From Bacteroidota bacterium (GTDB lineage Bacteria; Bacteroidota; Bacteroidia; Bacteroidales; UBA932): 22,979 nt of DNA. The position numbers were made by a program, and so were the translations under genes. A model generated the notes under the pieces. The model worked only from the letters and a program-made list of their open reading frames with translations, had not been told where the DNA came from and did not search any database. Each line of letters begins with the position of its first letter. Within the stretch, counting starts at the first letter, position 1. This document shows, in pieces, positions 15,347 to 22,979 of the stretch. The stretch spans positions 1-22,979 of the forward strand of contig JAGDMC010000002.1 of assembly GCA_017860395.1 (NCBI GenBank). Reading direction: 5' to 3'.

Positions 15347-16687
15347 ATGCAGGAAAACTGGAAAAAAACATTTGCTTTTATTTGGACCGGACAGCTTTTT
15401 TCAACACTAAGCAGTTCTGTTGTGAGTTTTGCCGTAATCTTCTGGTTAAGCGTGCAGACAGGTTCTGCGCAAGTTCTTGCCCTTGCAACTATATCTTCAC
15501 TTCTGCCACAACTTGTTCTCGGATTGTTCACAGGAGTCCTGATTGACCGGTGGGACCGTAAACGGACAATGATTGTTGCAGATATGTATATTGCTCTTCT
15601 TACTGCAGTAATGGCAGTATTGTTTTATATGGGTGCGGCAGAAATCGGATTTATATATGCTTTGCTGGCGCTGCGTTCTATAGGAAGTGCATTCCATATG
15701 CCGGCAATGGAAGCCTCTGTGCCGCTGCTTGCACCAAAGAGCGAGCTGATGCGCGTGGCCGGCATCAACAACATGATATTTTCTGTCAGCACTATTGGTG
15801 CCCCTGCTATTGCAGCCATATTTATAAGCGCTCTGGATATGACGTGGGTATTGATGTTTGATGTACTGGGTGCTCTTATTGCATGCACATCGTTGCTTTT
15901 TGTAAAAATTCCGAATCCATGGGATAAAAAAATTTCCGAGATTTCTCTTGACAACTCGCAATTTTTGGCGGGAAAGACGGCTGCATTTCAGATTACTGAA
16001 GAAAGTATTAACGAATCCTCCAAAGAGACATCGGGAAAAACAAATATTACCCAAACAGAATTCAAACGGTTTTTATCGGAGCTTAATCAAGGTTTGCATG
16101 AGATACTTAAAAGGCCGGGATTAATGTGGATGTTTATATTCACTATTTTTGCAAGTCTGGCTATGGTACCTATTTCTACTCTGTTTCCTTTAATGACACT
16201 TGACCATTTTGCCGGAGACACGTATAAAATGAGCATGGTGGAAATTGCATGGGGAGTCGGGATGTTGATCGGGGGCGGCATAATGAGTCTGCCAAAGTTC
16301 AAATTCAATAATGTCCTTCTTATAAACTCAATGTACGTGATTCTTGGAATGACATTTGCCTTTTCGGGTCTTACTCCTGCCGGGGGATTCTATGCTTTTG
16401 TAGGATTCACTTTAATCGGAGGAATTTCAGGTGCGATTTTCTGGGGAGCATTCACAGTACTTCTTCAGAAAAGTCTGGATTCATCCGTTTTAGGCCGGGT
16501 CTTTTCCATTCATAACAGCCTTATAATGATTCCCGCAATGTTTTCTCTTATAGCAACCGGATATATTGCTGATTATATAGGCATTACGAATGCATTTATA
16601 ATTTCAGGGGCAATGCTGGTTTTCATTGGTCTTTTATCTCCCTTTTTACCGGCAATCCAGAGGTTCGCGAAAGAAAGCGGCAGCTAA
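15347..16687 (+). CDS. MFS exporter
   Basis: A 446-residue inner-membrane transporter of the major facilitator superfamily, closest in appearance to the MFS_3 group (EntS or macrolide-efflux-like exporters). ATG 15347 is preferred to the GTG one codon earlier. About 12 transmembrane helices can be traced, beginning FAFIWTGQLFSTLSSSVVSFAVIFWL. The loop between helices 2 and 3 carries GVLIDRWDRKRTMIVADM, the MFS motif A. The central cytosolic loop (about residues 190-255) is long, polar and Ser/Thr/Glu-rich, longer than expected. The second half repeats the fold (ARP-like APAGGF, LGRVFSIHNSL). The substrate cannot be predicted. It is divergent from the transaldolase gene and has only a weak promoter match (TATCTTCG at 15315). 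Confidence 0.85.
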   Translation: MQENWKKTFAFIWTGQLFSTLSSSVVSFAVIFWLSVQTGSAQVLALATISSLLPQLVLGLFTGVLIDRWDRKRTMIVADMYIALLTAVMAVLFYMGAAEIGFIYALLALRSIGSAFHMPAMEASVPLLAPKSELMRVAGINNMIFSVSTIGAPAIAAIFISALDMTWVLMFDVLGALIACTSLLFVKIPNPWDKKISEISLDNSQFLAGKTAAFQITEESINESSKETSGKTNITQTEFKRFLSELNQGLHEILKRPGLMWMFIFTIFASLAMVPISTLFPLMTLDHFAGDTYKMSMVEIAWGVGMLIGGGIMSLPKFKFNNVLLINSMYVILGMTFAFSGLTPAGGFYAFVGFTLIGGISGAIFWGAFTVLLQKSLDSSVLGRVFSIHNSLIMIPAMFSLIATGYIADYIGITNAFIISGAMLVFIGLLSPFLPAIQRFAKESGS

Positions 16688-16720
16688 CTATCTTACTCAT
16701 TCTATGTCGTTTTACGTGTG

Positions 16721-16740
16721 ATAGGATTTTGATATCCTAT
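16721..16740. repeat. Inverted repeat upstream of sucC, possible operator
   Basis: ATAGGAT (16721-16727) and ATCCTAT (16734-16740) form a perfect 7-bp inverted repeat with a six-base centre. It abuts the -33 element TTTG at 16740-16743. It lacks a T-run, so it is a poor terminator for the exporter gene and a better candidate for a protein-binding site. Confidence 0.4.
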
Positions 16741-16770
16741 TTGTGAAGATCATAATTTTCTCTATCTTTA
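16740..16770 (+). promoter_or_regulatory. Putative promoter of sucCD
   Basis: TTTG at 16740-16743, a 19-bp spacer, and TATCTTTA at 16763-16770, which matches seven of the eight -7 positions. The predicted leader is about 14 bases. Confidence 0.5.
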
Positions 16771-16788
16771 ATACTAAATATCAGTATT

Positions 16789-17931
16789 ATGAAAATTCAC
16801 GAATATCAGGGAAAGGATCTTTTTAGCAAATATGGGATTCCTACTGTTAAGGGATCTGTGTGCAGAAGCAAAGAGGAGGCTCTTCTCGCCTATGACAAGC
16901 TGGGTTTGTCAAAGGCGGTTGTAAAAGCGCAGGTTTTGACCGGTGGTCGTGGAAAAGCAGGCGGAGTTAAACTTGCCGATAATCGTGATGAACTGGGAAG
17001 GGTTGCCGAATCAATTCTTGGTATGGATATCAAAGGGTATATTGTGGACCGGGTGCTGGTTGCAGAGGCTGTTGATATTGCGGATGAATACTATTTAAGT
17101 TTTGTAATTGACAGAAATGTCAAAAGCGTGGAGATGATTCTTAGTCGCGAGGGTGGCGTAGAGATAGAGGATGTTGCAAAAACAAGTCCGGAGAAAATTC
17201 ACAAAATTCCTATTTTCCCTTTCGTAGGTGTTCCCGATTTCCTCGCCCGCAAAGCTGCTTCGCTGTTGTTTGACGATTTTGGTTTGATTGTTCAGGGCAA
17301 GGAGATGATAAAGAGACTGTACAAACTTATGATTGAGACTGATGCTTCGCTGGTAGAGATAAATCCTCTGGTTGTTTGCAAAAATGGGGATCTTATTGCT
17401 CTTGATGCAAAAATAAATTTTGACGACAATTCACTTTACAGACAGCCGGAAATTGAAGCTCTGTTTGAACCAACGAAGGAAGAACAGAAGGAGCTGTTTG
17501 CCAAGTCAAAAGGATTCAGTTTCGTTCAGTTGAAAGGAGAGATTGGTTGTATGGTAAATGGCGCAGGCCTGGCAATGGCCACGATGGACATGATTAAGCT
17601 CTACGGAGGCAATCCTGCCAATTTTCTGGATATAGGAGGGAGTTCCAATCCGAATAAAGTTGTTGAAGCAATGAAGATTTTAATGAGTGATTCCGATGTT
17701 AAGGCAGTGCTGATAAATATCTTCGGAGGGATAACCCGTTGCGACGATGTTGCAAGAGGTCTGCTGGAAGCGTTCAAACAGATTAAAACTGAGATTCCCA
17801 TTGTTATCCGGCTCGCCGGAACAAATGAAAAAGAGGGCCGGGCGATATTGGCTGACACTCATTTTTACTCTGCAGAGACAATGGGAGAGGCAATACGGAA
17901 GGTCGTTGAACTGACAAATCCAAAAAATTAA
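16789..17931 (+). CDS. sucC: Succinyl-CoA ligase, beta subunit
   Basis: The ATP-grasp subunit of succinate-CoA ligase (succinyl-CoA synthetase), interconverting succinyl-CoA and succinate with nucleotide phosphorylation in the TCA cycle. Its 380 residues are close to the usual length. It opens with MKIHEYQGKDLFSKYGIPTVKG and has the grasp loop VKAQVLTGGRGKAGGVKLA, the metal/nucleotide motif LVEINPLVVCKNGDLIALDAKINFDD, the ligase region GCMVNGAGLAMATMDMIKLYGGNPANFLDIGG, and INIFGGITRCDDVA. sucD follows after 12 bases, forming the usual two-gene operon. Nucleotide preference (ATP or GTP) cannot be decided here. Confidence 0.96.
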   Translation: MKIHEYQGKDLFSKYGIPTVKGSVCRSKEEALLAYDKLGLSKAVVKAQVLTGGRGKAGGVKLADNRDELGRVAESILGMDIKGYIVDRVLVAEAVDIADEYYLSFVIDRNVKSVEMILSREGGVEIEDVAKTSPEKIHKIPIFPFVGVPDFLARKAASLLFDDFGLIVQGKEMIKRLYKLMIETDASLVEINPLVVCKNGDLIALDAKINFDDNSLYRQPEIEALFEPTKEEQKELFAKSKGFSFVQLKGEIGCMVNGAGLAMATMDMIKLYGGNPANFLDIGGSSNPNKVVEAMKILMSDSDVKAVLINIFGGITRCDDVARGLLEAFKQIKTEIPIVIRLAGTNEKEGRAILADTHFYSAETMGEAIRKVVELTNPKN

Positions 17932-17943
17932 AAAAACAGAAAG

Positions 17944-18810
17944 ATGAGCATTCTTATAAATAAAGACACAAGGGTTGCCGTACAGGGAATAACCGGCAGG
18001 GACGGTAGTTTTCATGCAGCAAAAATGAAGGAATACGGAACCAGAGTAGTGGCAGGCGTTTCTCCGGGCAAGGGAGGATGCATTGTTTCCGACATCCCTG
18101 TTTACAATACTGTTTATGATGCGGTTCGAAAGGACGGTGCAGATACATCAATCATTTTTGTACCTCCCATGTTTGTGAAGGATGCAATAATGGAAGCTGC
18201 TGATGCCGGAATAAAATTAATAATCTGCATAACTGAGGGTGTTCCAACACTGGATATTGTTGCTGCTAGGCATTATGCTTTTGCACAGGGAGCAAAAATT
18301 ATCGGGCCGAATTGTCCGGGACTCATCACTCCGGGGGAAAGCCTTATTGGGATTATGCCGGGAAACATATTCATGCCGGGCAGGACAGGCGTTATATCAA
18401 GAAGCGGCACCTTAACTTATGAAGTGGTTTATAACCTGACAAGCTCAGGAATCGGACAGTCCACTGCAGTTGGAATTGGTGGAGATCCGGTTGCCGGTTT
18501 ATACTTTATAGATTTGCTACAGATGTTTCAGGATGATCCGGGAACAGATTCAATTGTAATGATGGGCGAAATTGGAGGAGACGCAGAGGAACGCGCTGCC
18601 GGTTTCATAAAGGAGAGAATTACAAAGCCGGTTGTATCATTCATCGCCGGCCAAACTGCTCCCCCGGACAAAAGAATGGGGCACGCCGGTGCTATAATAT
18701 CAAGCGGATCAGGAACCGCGAAAGAGAAAATTGAAGCCCTCATAGCTGCCGGAGCAAAAGTAGCGAAAGAGCCTGCTGAAATACCTTTGTTGCTCAAGAC
18801 AATGCTTTAG
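17944..18810 (+). CDS. sucD: Succinyl-CoA ligase, alpha subunit
   Basis: The CoA-binding and phosphohistidine subunit, partner of the upstream SucC. The 288-residue chain has the CoA-binding [14 protein letters not shown] and [11 protein letters not shown] segments, [14 protein letters not shown], the [15 protein letters not shown] region, and the phosphorylated histidine H247 in [17 protein letters not shown]. All key residues are present. The gene is 12 bases from sucC and is followed by a hairpin terminator at 18879-18923, which closes the operon. There are no unusual features beyond RD in the GITGxxG loop, where many homologues have KT or SQ. Confidence 0.96.
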   Translation: MSILINKDTRVAVQGITGRDGSFHAAKMKEYGTRVVAGVSPGKGGCIVSDIPVYNTVYDAVRKDGADTSIIFVPPMFVKDAIMEAADAGIKLIICITEGVPTLDIVAARHYAFAQGAKIIGPNCPGLITPGESLIGIMPGNIFMPGRTGVISRSGTLTYEVVYNLTSSGIGQSTAVGIGGDPVAGLYFIDLLQMFQDDPGTDSIVMMGEIGGDAEERAAGFIKERITKPVVSFIAGQTAPPDKRMGHAGAIISSGSGTAKEKIEALIAAGAKVAKEPAEIPLLLKTML

Positions 18811-18878
18811 AGATTGGAGCCTGTTTCAGGACTGAAAATTTAATTTTTCGTTCGGCTCATATTACTCATTAAGAGACA

Positions 18879-18923
18879 GTTACTAAAAAGGATGGCATCT
18901 TAGACGCCATCCTTTTTAGTAAC
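18879..18923. terminator. Bidirectional 21-bp hairpin between sucD and ferritin
   Basis: Arms 18879-18899 and 18903-18923 pair over 21 bp with one mismatch around loop tta. The single variant is an A-C mismatch on the plus-strand RNA but a G-U wobble on the minus-strand RNA, so the fold is complete only for the ferritin transcript. A5/T5 flanks suit termination both ways. The core closely resembles the hairpin at 14526-14558. Confidence 0.82.
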
Positions 18924-18981
18924 GAATTGATTATGTTCACACTAGGCTTGGACCGGGAAATAGGCGCTCCTCCTTATCTGG

Positions 18982-19500
18982 TTACACAGCTGTCTTGGTA
19001 GCGTCTACGAACACGCGGGTGGCAAGTTCCTTGTCAAGCAGGTATATGGCCTGGCCGTTTTCACCGATGAGCTTAAGCTGATCTATAATATTGATAACAT
19101 TTTGCTCTTCTTCTGTCTGTTCGTTAATGAACCACTGAAGCATGTTGGCTGTTGCATGGTCGCGCTCGGCAAAGGCTACTTCATAGCAATTGCTTATCAT
19201 TTCGGTTACTTTGCATTCGTGTTTGTAGGTCTCTTCAAAAGCATCTGTAATGCTTTTCCACTCAAGAGGAACTTTATCGAGTGCGGCTAGCTTAACCTGA
19301 CCTCCGCGGGCAATTATGTAGTCGGTTAGTTTAATTGCATGAGTTGTCTCTTCCAGGTACTGAACTCTCATCCAGTTTGCAAAACCTTTTAGTCCTTTGG
19401 TTTCAAACCATGAAGACATTGAAAGGTACAGAAATGACGACCAGAATTCTGCATTGATTTGTTTGTTTAAAACGTCTTCTACTTTTTTATTAAATTTCAT
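18982..19500 (-). CDS. ftnA: Non-heme ferritin
   Basis: A 172-residue bacterial ferritin subunit, which assembles into 24-mer cages that oxidise and store iron in the cytosol. The ferroxidase ligands are all in place: E18 (NAEFWSSFLYLSMS), E51 and H54 (YLEETTHA), E95 (KHECKV), Q128 and E131 (NEQTEEEQ). The length and the start MKFNKKVEDVLNKQINAE are standard. No heme-ligand methionine of bacterioferritin type is apparent. It is divergent from the patatin gene; an inverted repeat at 19525-19538 overlaps a weak -7 match and could be a control site. The symbol follows E. coli usage (ftn/ftnA). Confidence 0.94.
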   Translation of the reverse strand: MKFNKKVEDVLNKQINAEFWSSFLYLSMSSWFETKGLKGFANWMRVQYLEETTHAIKLTDYIIARGGQVKLAALDKVPLEWKSITDAFEETYKHECKVTEMISNCYEVAFAERDHATANMLQWFINEQTEEEQNVINIIDQLKLIGENGQAIYLLDKELATRVFVDATKTAV

Positions 19501-19524
19501 ATCTCTAAAATTTATATATTATTA

Positions 19525-19539
19525 ATATTCTCGAATATA
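19525..19539 (-). promoter_or_regulatory. Inverted repeat overlapping weak ferritin -7 element
   Basis: ATATTC-tc-GAATAT at 19525-19538 is a perfect 6-bp inverted repeat. On the minus strand, TATATTCG (19532-19539) matches seven of eight -7 positions and would give a leader of about 26 bases. The match is weak and has no -33 element. Confidence 0.3.
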
Positions 19540-19543
19540 AGTG

Positions 19544-19575
19544 ATTGCTAAATTAGTTATTTTTTCTTAGATTTG
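19544..19575 (+). promoter_or_regulatory. Putative promoter of the patatin-like gene
   Basis: ATTG at 19544-19547 (3/4 of the -33 consensus), a 20-bp spacer, and TAGATTTG at 19568-19575, an exact -7 match. The predicted leader is about 40 bases to the TTG start. Confidence 0.55.
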
Positions 19576-19621
19576 GATTAAGCATAGCTCTGAAACTACT
19601 TATTTTTATAAACAAAATAAA

Positions 19622-20641
19622 TTGAAAAAGGTTCTCACTTTAGACGGAGGCGGAATCCGTGGAATTATCTCCGCCTCAATTATTGCACATCTGGAAGCAA
19701 GGCTTCAGGTGGCAAAATCGGATCCGTCTTTGCGTATATCGGATTTTTTTGATTTGCTTGCAGGAACTTCTGCGGGAGGAATTCTGACGGCATTGTACCT
19801 CACGCCGGAAGATGATAAGTCGGCAGGAGACAACAACGAATTAAGGCCTAAATATTCAGCCGCTCAAGCCCTTGAATTCTATGAAGAACTTGGCCCGATT
19901 CTTTTCAACCGATCTTTTAAACAAATTTTGGTCTCGGGATGCGGTGTTTTTAGAAGCCGCTATAGCGCGGACGCTCTATACGAATTTGCCAAAAAGATTT
20001 TGGGCGATACTTATATTTCTGAAGTTGCTAAAGATTGTTTGATAACATCTTACGATTTAAGCACAAGGAAGGCACTTCTTTTTTCACGTTATTCTGTACG
20101 AAAGTATGGTGCTATGGCAGATTACAAACTTTGTGACATTGTAAGGGCCACTTCTGCAGCACCCTCCTATTTTCCTCCTGCACAAATATTTGCGAAAGAT
20201 GATTCTGCGCGTCACCTTGTGGACGGCGGGGTATATGCAAACAATCCTGCAATGTGTTCGCTTGTTGAAGCAATAAAACTTTGGCCGGAACTTTCCATAA
20301 AAGATTACTGGATGCTCTCGGTAGGAACAGGCAAGGTGGTTAAGCCATATTTTCATGAGAAGACAAAGAGGTTTGGTTATATTGACTGGCTGGTTCCAAT
20401 CATTGACATCCTTACATCTTCAGTTGCAGAGACAGTCGGGTATGAGGCTAAACAGATTTTCACTGCCTCAGGTGTTCCCGAAAATTACATCCGTATTGAG
20501 CCGCCAATACTTTCGGCTGATATAAGAATGGATAATGCAAGAAAGTGGAATATAAGAGCATTGAAGAATGCGGCTCAAAATTACATTGACCATAACTCCG
20601 ATGTTTTCGACAGGGTTGTTGCTGATTTAACATCAAAATAA
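19622..20641 (+). CDS. Patatin-like phospholipase (TTG start)
   Basis: A 339-residue patatin-family acyl hydrolase, a group that cleaves acyl chains from membrane lipids. The oxyanion motif DGGGIRG is at residues 8-14, the nucleophile is S50 in LAGTSAGG, and the dyad aspartate is D201 in LVDGGVYANNP. The catalytic set is complete. The start is TTG: no ATG lies between the in-frame stop at 19568 and this codon, and KKVLTLDGGG follows directly as in homologues. No signal peptide is present, so it is probably cytosolic. The domain resembles the Pat17/CapV-like group, but no cyclic-nucleotide synthase or other defence gene is next to it. It has its own promoter and no cotranscribed partner. The substrate is unknown. 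Confidence 0.9.
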   Translation: MKKVLTLDGGGIRGIISASIIAHLEARLQVAKSDPSLRISDFFDLLAGTSAGGILTALYLTPEDDKSAGDNNELRPKYSAAQALEFYEELGPILFNRSFKQILVSGCGVFRSRYSADALYEFAKKILGDTYISEVAKDCLITSYDLSTRKALLFSRYSVRKYGAMADYKLCDIVRATSAAPSYFPPAQIFAKDDSARHLVDGGVYANNPAMCSLVEAIKLWPELSIKDYWMLSVGTGKVVKPYFHEKTKRFGYIDWLVPIIDILTSSVAETVGYEAKQIFTASGVPENYIRIEPPILSADIRMDNARKWNIRALKNAAQNYIDHNSDVFDRVVADLTSK

Positions 20642-20673
20642 ACCGGAAGTAATATTTTAGGGGACATTTTGTC

Positions 20674-20681
20674 TATATTTG
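20674..20681 (+). promoter_or_regulatory. -7 promoter element of the rml operon
   Basis: TATATTTG matches the consensus exactly, about 27 bases before the rmlA ATG. A clear -33 TTTG was not found. Confidence 0.5.
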
Positions 20682-20707
20682 TATTATAGAAATCATAACT
20701 TAAACAT

Positions 20708-21580
20708 ATGAAAGGTATTGTGCTGGCCGGCGGTTCCGGTACCCGTCTTTTTCCTATTACAAAAGGGGTTTCAAAACAACTTCTTCCCATTTTTGACAAA
20801 CCGATGGTCTATTATCCCATTTCAGTTCTTATGCTCGCAGGCATAAGAGACATTCTGATAATTTCCACACCTTCGGATTTGCCCGGTTTTAAAAGACTTC
20901 TTGGCGACGGATCTGATTACGGTGTACGTTTTGAATATGCAGAACAGCCTTCTCCTGACGGACTTGCTCAGGCATTTATAATTGGAGAAAAATTTATTGG
21001 AAACGATACTGCATGCCTTGTTCTTGGAGATAATATATTCTATGGACAATCTTTTATAAGTATGTTAAAAGAGGCAGTAATTGCTGCTGAGGAGGACGAA
21101 GACGCGTCAGTTTTTGGCTATTGGGTAAATGACCCTGAAAGATATGGGGTTGCTGAATTTGACAAAAACGGTAAAGTGCTAAGCATAGAAGAGAAACCCA
21201 AAAACCCTAAAAGCAATTATGCAGTTGTTGGATTGTACTTCTACCCCAACAAGGTTGTAGAGGTGGCGAAGCGTATCAAGCCTTCGGCAAGGGGTGAACT
21301 TGAGATAACAACTGTAAATCAGGAGTTTCTTAAAGAGGACCGGCTTAAGGTTCAGACTTTGGGTCGCGGCTTCGCCTGGTTGGACACCGGAACACACGAC
21401 TCTCTTTCTGAAGCTTCAAATTTTGTTGAGGTAATTGAAAAAAGAACCGGTCTGAAAATCGCCTGTCTTGAAGAAATTGCATACAACAGCGGATGGATTA
21501 ACTCGGATAAAATGCGGGAGATTGCTCAGCCAATGATAAAAAATCAATATGGTCAATACCTGTTGGGTCTAATAAAATGA
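20708..21580 (+). CDS. rmlA: Glucose-1-phosphate thymidylyltransferase
   Basis: The first enzyme of dTDP-L-rhamnose synthesis, joining dTTP and glucose-1-phosphate in the cytosol. The 290-residue length is normal. The pyrophosphorylase signature [18 protein letters not shown]...[12 protein letters not shown] occupies residues 1-33; [23 protein letters not shown] (metal-binding Asp), [19 protein letters not shown] and [14 protein letters not shown] all follow in order. It overlaps rmlC by ATGA, so the genes are translationally coupled. It is also called rfbA. Confidence 0.96.
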   Translation: MKGIVLAGGSGTRLFPITKGVSKQLLPIFDKPMVYYPISVLMLAGIRDILIISTPSDLPGFKRLLGDGSDYGVRFEYAEQPSPDGLAQAFIIGEKFIGNDTACLVLGDNIFYGQSFISMLKEAVIAAEEDEDASVFGYWVNDPERYGVAEFDKNGKVLSIEEKPKNPKSNYAVVGLYFYPNKVVEVAKRIKPSARGELEITTVNQEFLKEDRLKVQTLGRGFAWLDTGTHDSLSEASNFVEVIEKRTGLKIACLEEIAYNSGWINSDKMREIAQPMIKNQYGQYLLGLIK

Positions 21581-22146
21581 ATATAATTAAAACAGAAATC
21601 CCTGAAGTTGTAATAATCGAGCCGATTGTGAGGGGTGATTCCAGAGGTTATTTTATGGAGTCGTTTCTTAAAGAGAAGTTTGAAAGAGAGGTAAAATCGA
21701 CCATATTCGTTCAGGAAAATGAATCAATATCATCTTACGGAGTTCTCAGGGGATTGCACTATCAGCTTTTGCCATTTTCCCAGTCCAAGCTTATAAGGGT
21801 TGTTACCGGTAAAATACTGGATGTTGCTGTTGACATTAGAAAAGGATCTCCAACTTTTGGAAAATGGGTGGCTACCATTCTGTCCGGCGAAAACAAAAGG
21901 CAACTTTTTATTCCCCGAGGTTTTGCACACGGATTTTCTGTATTGGAAAACAATACTGTAGTTCAATACAAAACCGATAATTACTATGCTCCTGAGTTCG
22001 AAGCAGCAATCCGCTGGAACGACCCTGCACTTTCCATTGACTGGGGGGTGCCGGTTTCGGATATTAAGTTGAGCGAAAAGGATAAATACCATCCAATGCT
22101 TGCTGATGCAAAGCTATTCGATTACAACGAAAATCTTTACGGATAA
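21577..22146 (+). CDS. rmlC: dTDP-4-dehydrorhamnose 3,5-epimerase
   Basis: The third enzyme of dTDP-rhamnose synthesis, a cupin-fold epimerase. The 189 residues carry the general base H61 in [25 protein letters not shown], the [13 protein letters not shown] strand, the [12 protein letters not shown] tyrosine region, and [10 protein letters not shown] with the conserved Asp. It starts inside the rmlA stop (ATGA overlap), and rmlD follows after 10 bases. Also called rfbC. Confidence 0.96.
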   Translation: MNIIKTEIPEVVIIEPIVRGDSRGYFMESFLKEKFEREVKSTIFVQENESISSYGVLRGLHYQLLPFSQSKLIRVVTGKILDVAVDIRKGSPTFGKWVATILSGENKRQLFIPRGFAHGFSVLENNTVVQYKTDNYYAPEFEAAIRWNDPALSIDWGVPVSDIKLSEKDKYHPMLADAKLFDYNENLYG

Positions 22147-22156
22147 AAACCTTAAT

Positions 22157-22979
22157 ATGGCAAACATACTGATAACAGGCAGCAATGGTCAGCTCGGAAG
22201 CGAGCTGAGAGACATTTGGTCTGATGGTGCTCCTGATATTGAAATAAAAACGAATGCAAACAAATTCTTCTTTACAGACGTTTCCGAGCTTGACATAACA
22301 GACAGAGAAGCTGTTGACAAATTCGTTTCAAAGGGAAAAATTGAGGTAATTGTCAATTGTGCTGCATACACAGCCGTCGACAAAGCAGAGGATGACATAA
22401 AAATGGCTACAGTCGTGAATGCAGATGCAGCAAGAAATCTGGCCGAAGCGTCGGCAAAGCTGAGCTCCGGCCCGCTGCTTATTCACGTTTCAACTGATTA
22501 TGTTTTTGACGGAAAGGGTCATAAACCATATCGGGAAGACGATGTCTGCAACCCGGCAGGTGTTTATGGAAGGACGAAACATGAAGGAGAGCGGGAGATT
22601 CAGAAATCCGGTTGCAACTATATGATAATCCGTACTTCGTGGCTTTACTCCACCTACGGAACAAATTTCGTAAAAACGATAACAAAACTGGCTGGAGAGA
22701 GGGATTCCCTGAATGTTGTATTCGATCAGATAGGAACTCCCACTTATGCCGGAGATCTTGCAAAAGCAATTGACGCTATTGTGAAGAAGTATATAGGAGC
22801 AAAACCTGAAGAACAAAAACGCCTTTGCGGAATTTACCACTTCTCAAACGAAGGAGTGTGTTCGTGGTACGACTTTGCGATGGAGATTGTTGCTCAGACC
22901 GGGAGTAATTGCAAAGTGAGCCCTGTGACCTCAGAAATGTTCCCGGCAAAAGCACCCCGGCCACACTATTCGGTGCTTG
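22157..22979 (+). CDS. rmlD: dTDP-4-dehydrorhamnose reductase (3' end outside window)
   Basis: The final enzyme of dTDP-L-rhamnose synthesis, an NAD(P)H-dependent short-chain dehydrogenase. The open frame runs from ATG 22157 to the window edge without a stop, giving 274 residues of a protein usually near 285-300. It has the nucleotide-binding MANILITGSNGQLGSEL, VNCAAYTAVDKAEDD, HVSTDYVFDG, the catalytic YGRTKHEGE (YxxxK), IRTSWLYSTYGTNFV, and ends within the conserved KAPRPHYSVL segment. It continues the rmlA-rmlC operon; rmlB is missing so far and may lie downstream. No lesion is seen in the visible part. Confidence 0.95.
   Translation, partial: MANILITGSNGQLGSELRDIWSDGAPDIEIKTNANKFFFTDVSELDITDREAVDKFVSKGKIEVIVNCAAYTAVDKAEDDIKMATVVNADAARNLAEASAKLSSGPLLIHVSTDYVFDGKGHKPYREDDVCNPAGVYGRTKHEGEREIQKSGCNYMIIRTSWLYSTYGTNFVKTITKLAGERDSLNVVFDQIGTPTYAGDLAKAIDAIVKKYIGAKPEEQKRLCGIYHFSNEGVCSWYDFAMEIVAQTGSNCKVSPVTSEMFPAKAPRPHYSVL

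Noticed and set aside
15497..16054. Minus-strand open frame of 185 codons within the MFS gene
   Set aside because: The composition (His, Cys, Gln, Arg-rich) is that of antisense to a hydrophobic protein, and the sense frame is clearly a transporter.
16721..16740. Inverted repeat as intrinsic terminator of the exporter gene
   Set aside because: The stem is only 7 bp, AT-rich, and is followed by TTGTGAAG rather than a T-run.
19622..20641. Patatin gene as a CBASS effector (CapV)
   Set aside because: No CD-NTase or ancillary Cap gene lies beside it; the neighbours are ferritin and rhamnose genes, and patatin domains are widespread outside defence.
1..22979. CRISPR array, tRNA, rRNA or prophage
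   Set aside because: No regularly spaced repeats, cloverleaf-like sequences, rRNA core motifs, or integrase and structural phage genes were found on either strand by reading.

Overview
The window reads as a chromosomal segment of a member of the Bacteroidota (Bacteroidetes), probably close to Bacteroidales. Three things point there: nine exact or near-exact copies of the phylum's -7 promoter element TAnnTTTG, each placed just upstream of a gene; weak or absent Shine-Dalgarno sequences; and Bacteroidota-type proteins, including a membrane protein paired with a winged-helix regulator and a TonB-dependent receptor whose signal peptide ends in AQ. Base composition is moderate to AT-rich, with AT-rich intergenic regions. 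No rRNA, tRNA, CRISPR array, transposase or phage gene is visible, and no gene-free stretch exceeds 300 bases.

Layout. (1) 1-5207 is a methyl-cycle block: the 3' end of ahcY, a perfect hairpin terminator, then metH and metF. Together they recycle S-adenosylhomocysteine to homocysteine, remethylate it with B12, and supply methyl-tetrahydrofolate. (2) 5365-11385 is a five-gene, tightly packed operon: a TonB-dependent receptor, a periplasmic YfiR-like (DUF4154) protein, a CHASE8-HAMP histidine kinase, a single-domain Rcp1-type response regulator, and a REC-PAS-histidine kinase. It looks like an envelope signalling system in which the YfiR/CHASE8 pair, known from the YfiN diguanylate cyclase, controls a phosphorelay. 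This is the best candidate here for an under-described system. (3) 11424-12560 is a GDP-mannose pyrophosphorylase with an unusual insert. (4) 12568-13581 is a membrane protein overlapping an HTH regulator, preceded by two identical 27-bp repeats that each hold a palindrome between promoter elements. (5) 13640-14482 encodes an ATP-cone domain fused to a PD-(D/E)XK nuclease. (6) 14584-16687 holds a small transaldolase (minus strand) and an MFS exporter, transcribed divergently. (7) 16789-18810 is sucCD. (8) 18982-20641 holds a ferritin (minus strand) and a patatin-type lipase with a TTG start, also divergent. (9) 20708-22979 is rmlA-rmlC-rmlD for dTDP-rhamnose, with rmlD cut by the window edge.

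Most of the content is core metabolism (methyl cycle, TCA step, pentose phosphate, nucleotide sugars for surface glycans). The parts worth closest attention are the receptor-YfiR-kinase operon, the ATP-cone nuclease, the duplicated operator-like repeats, and a recurring hairpin family with a common CATC-N3-GATG tip.
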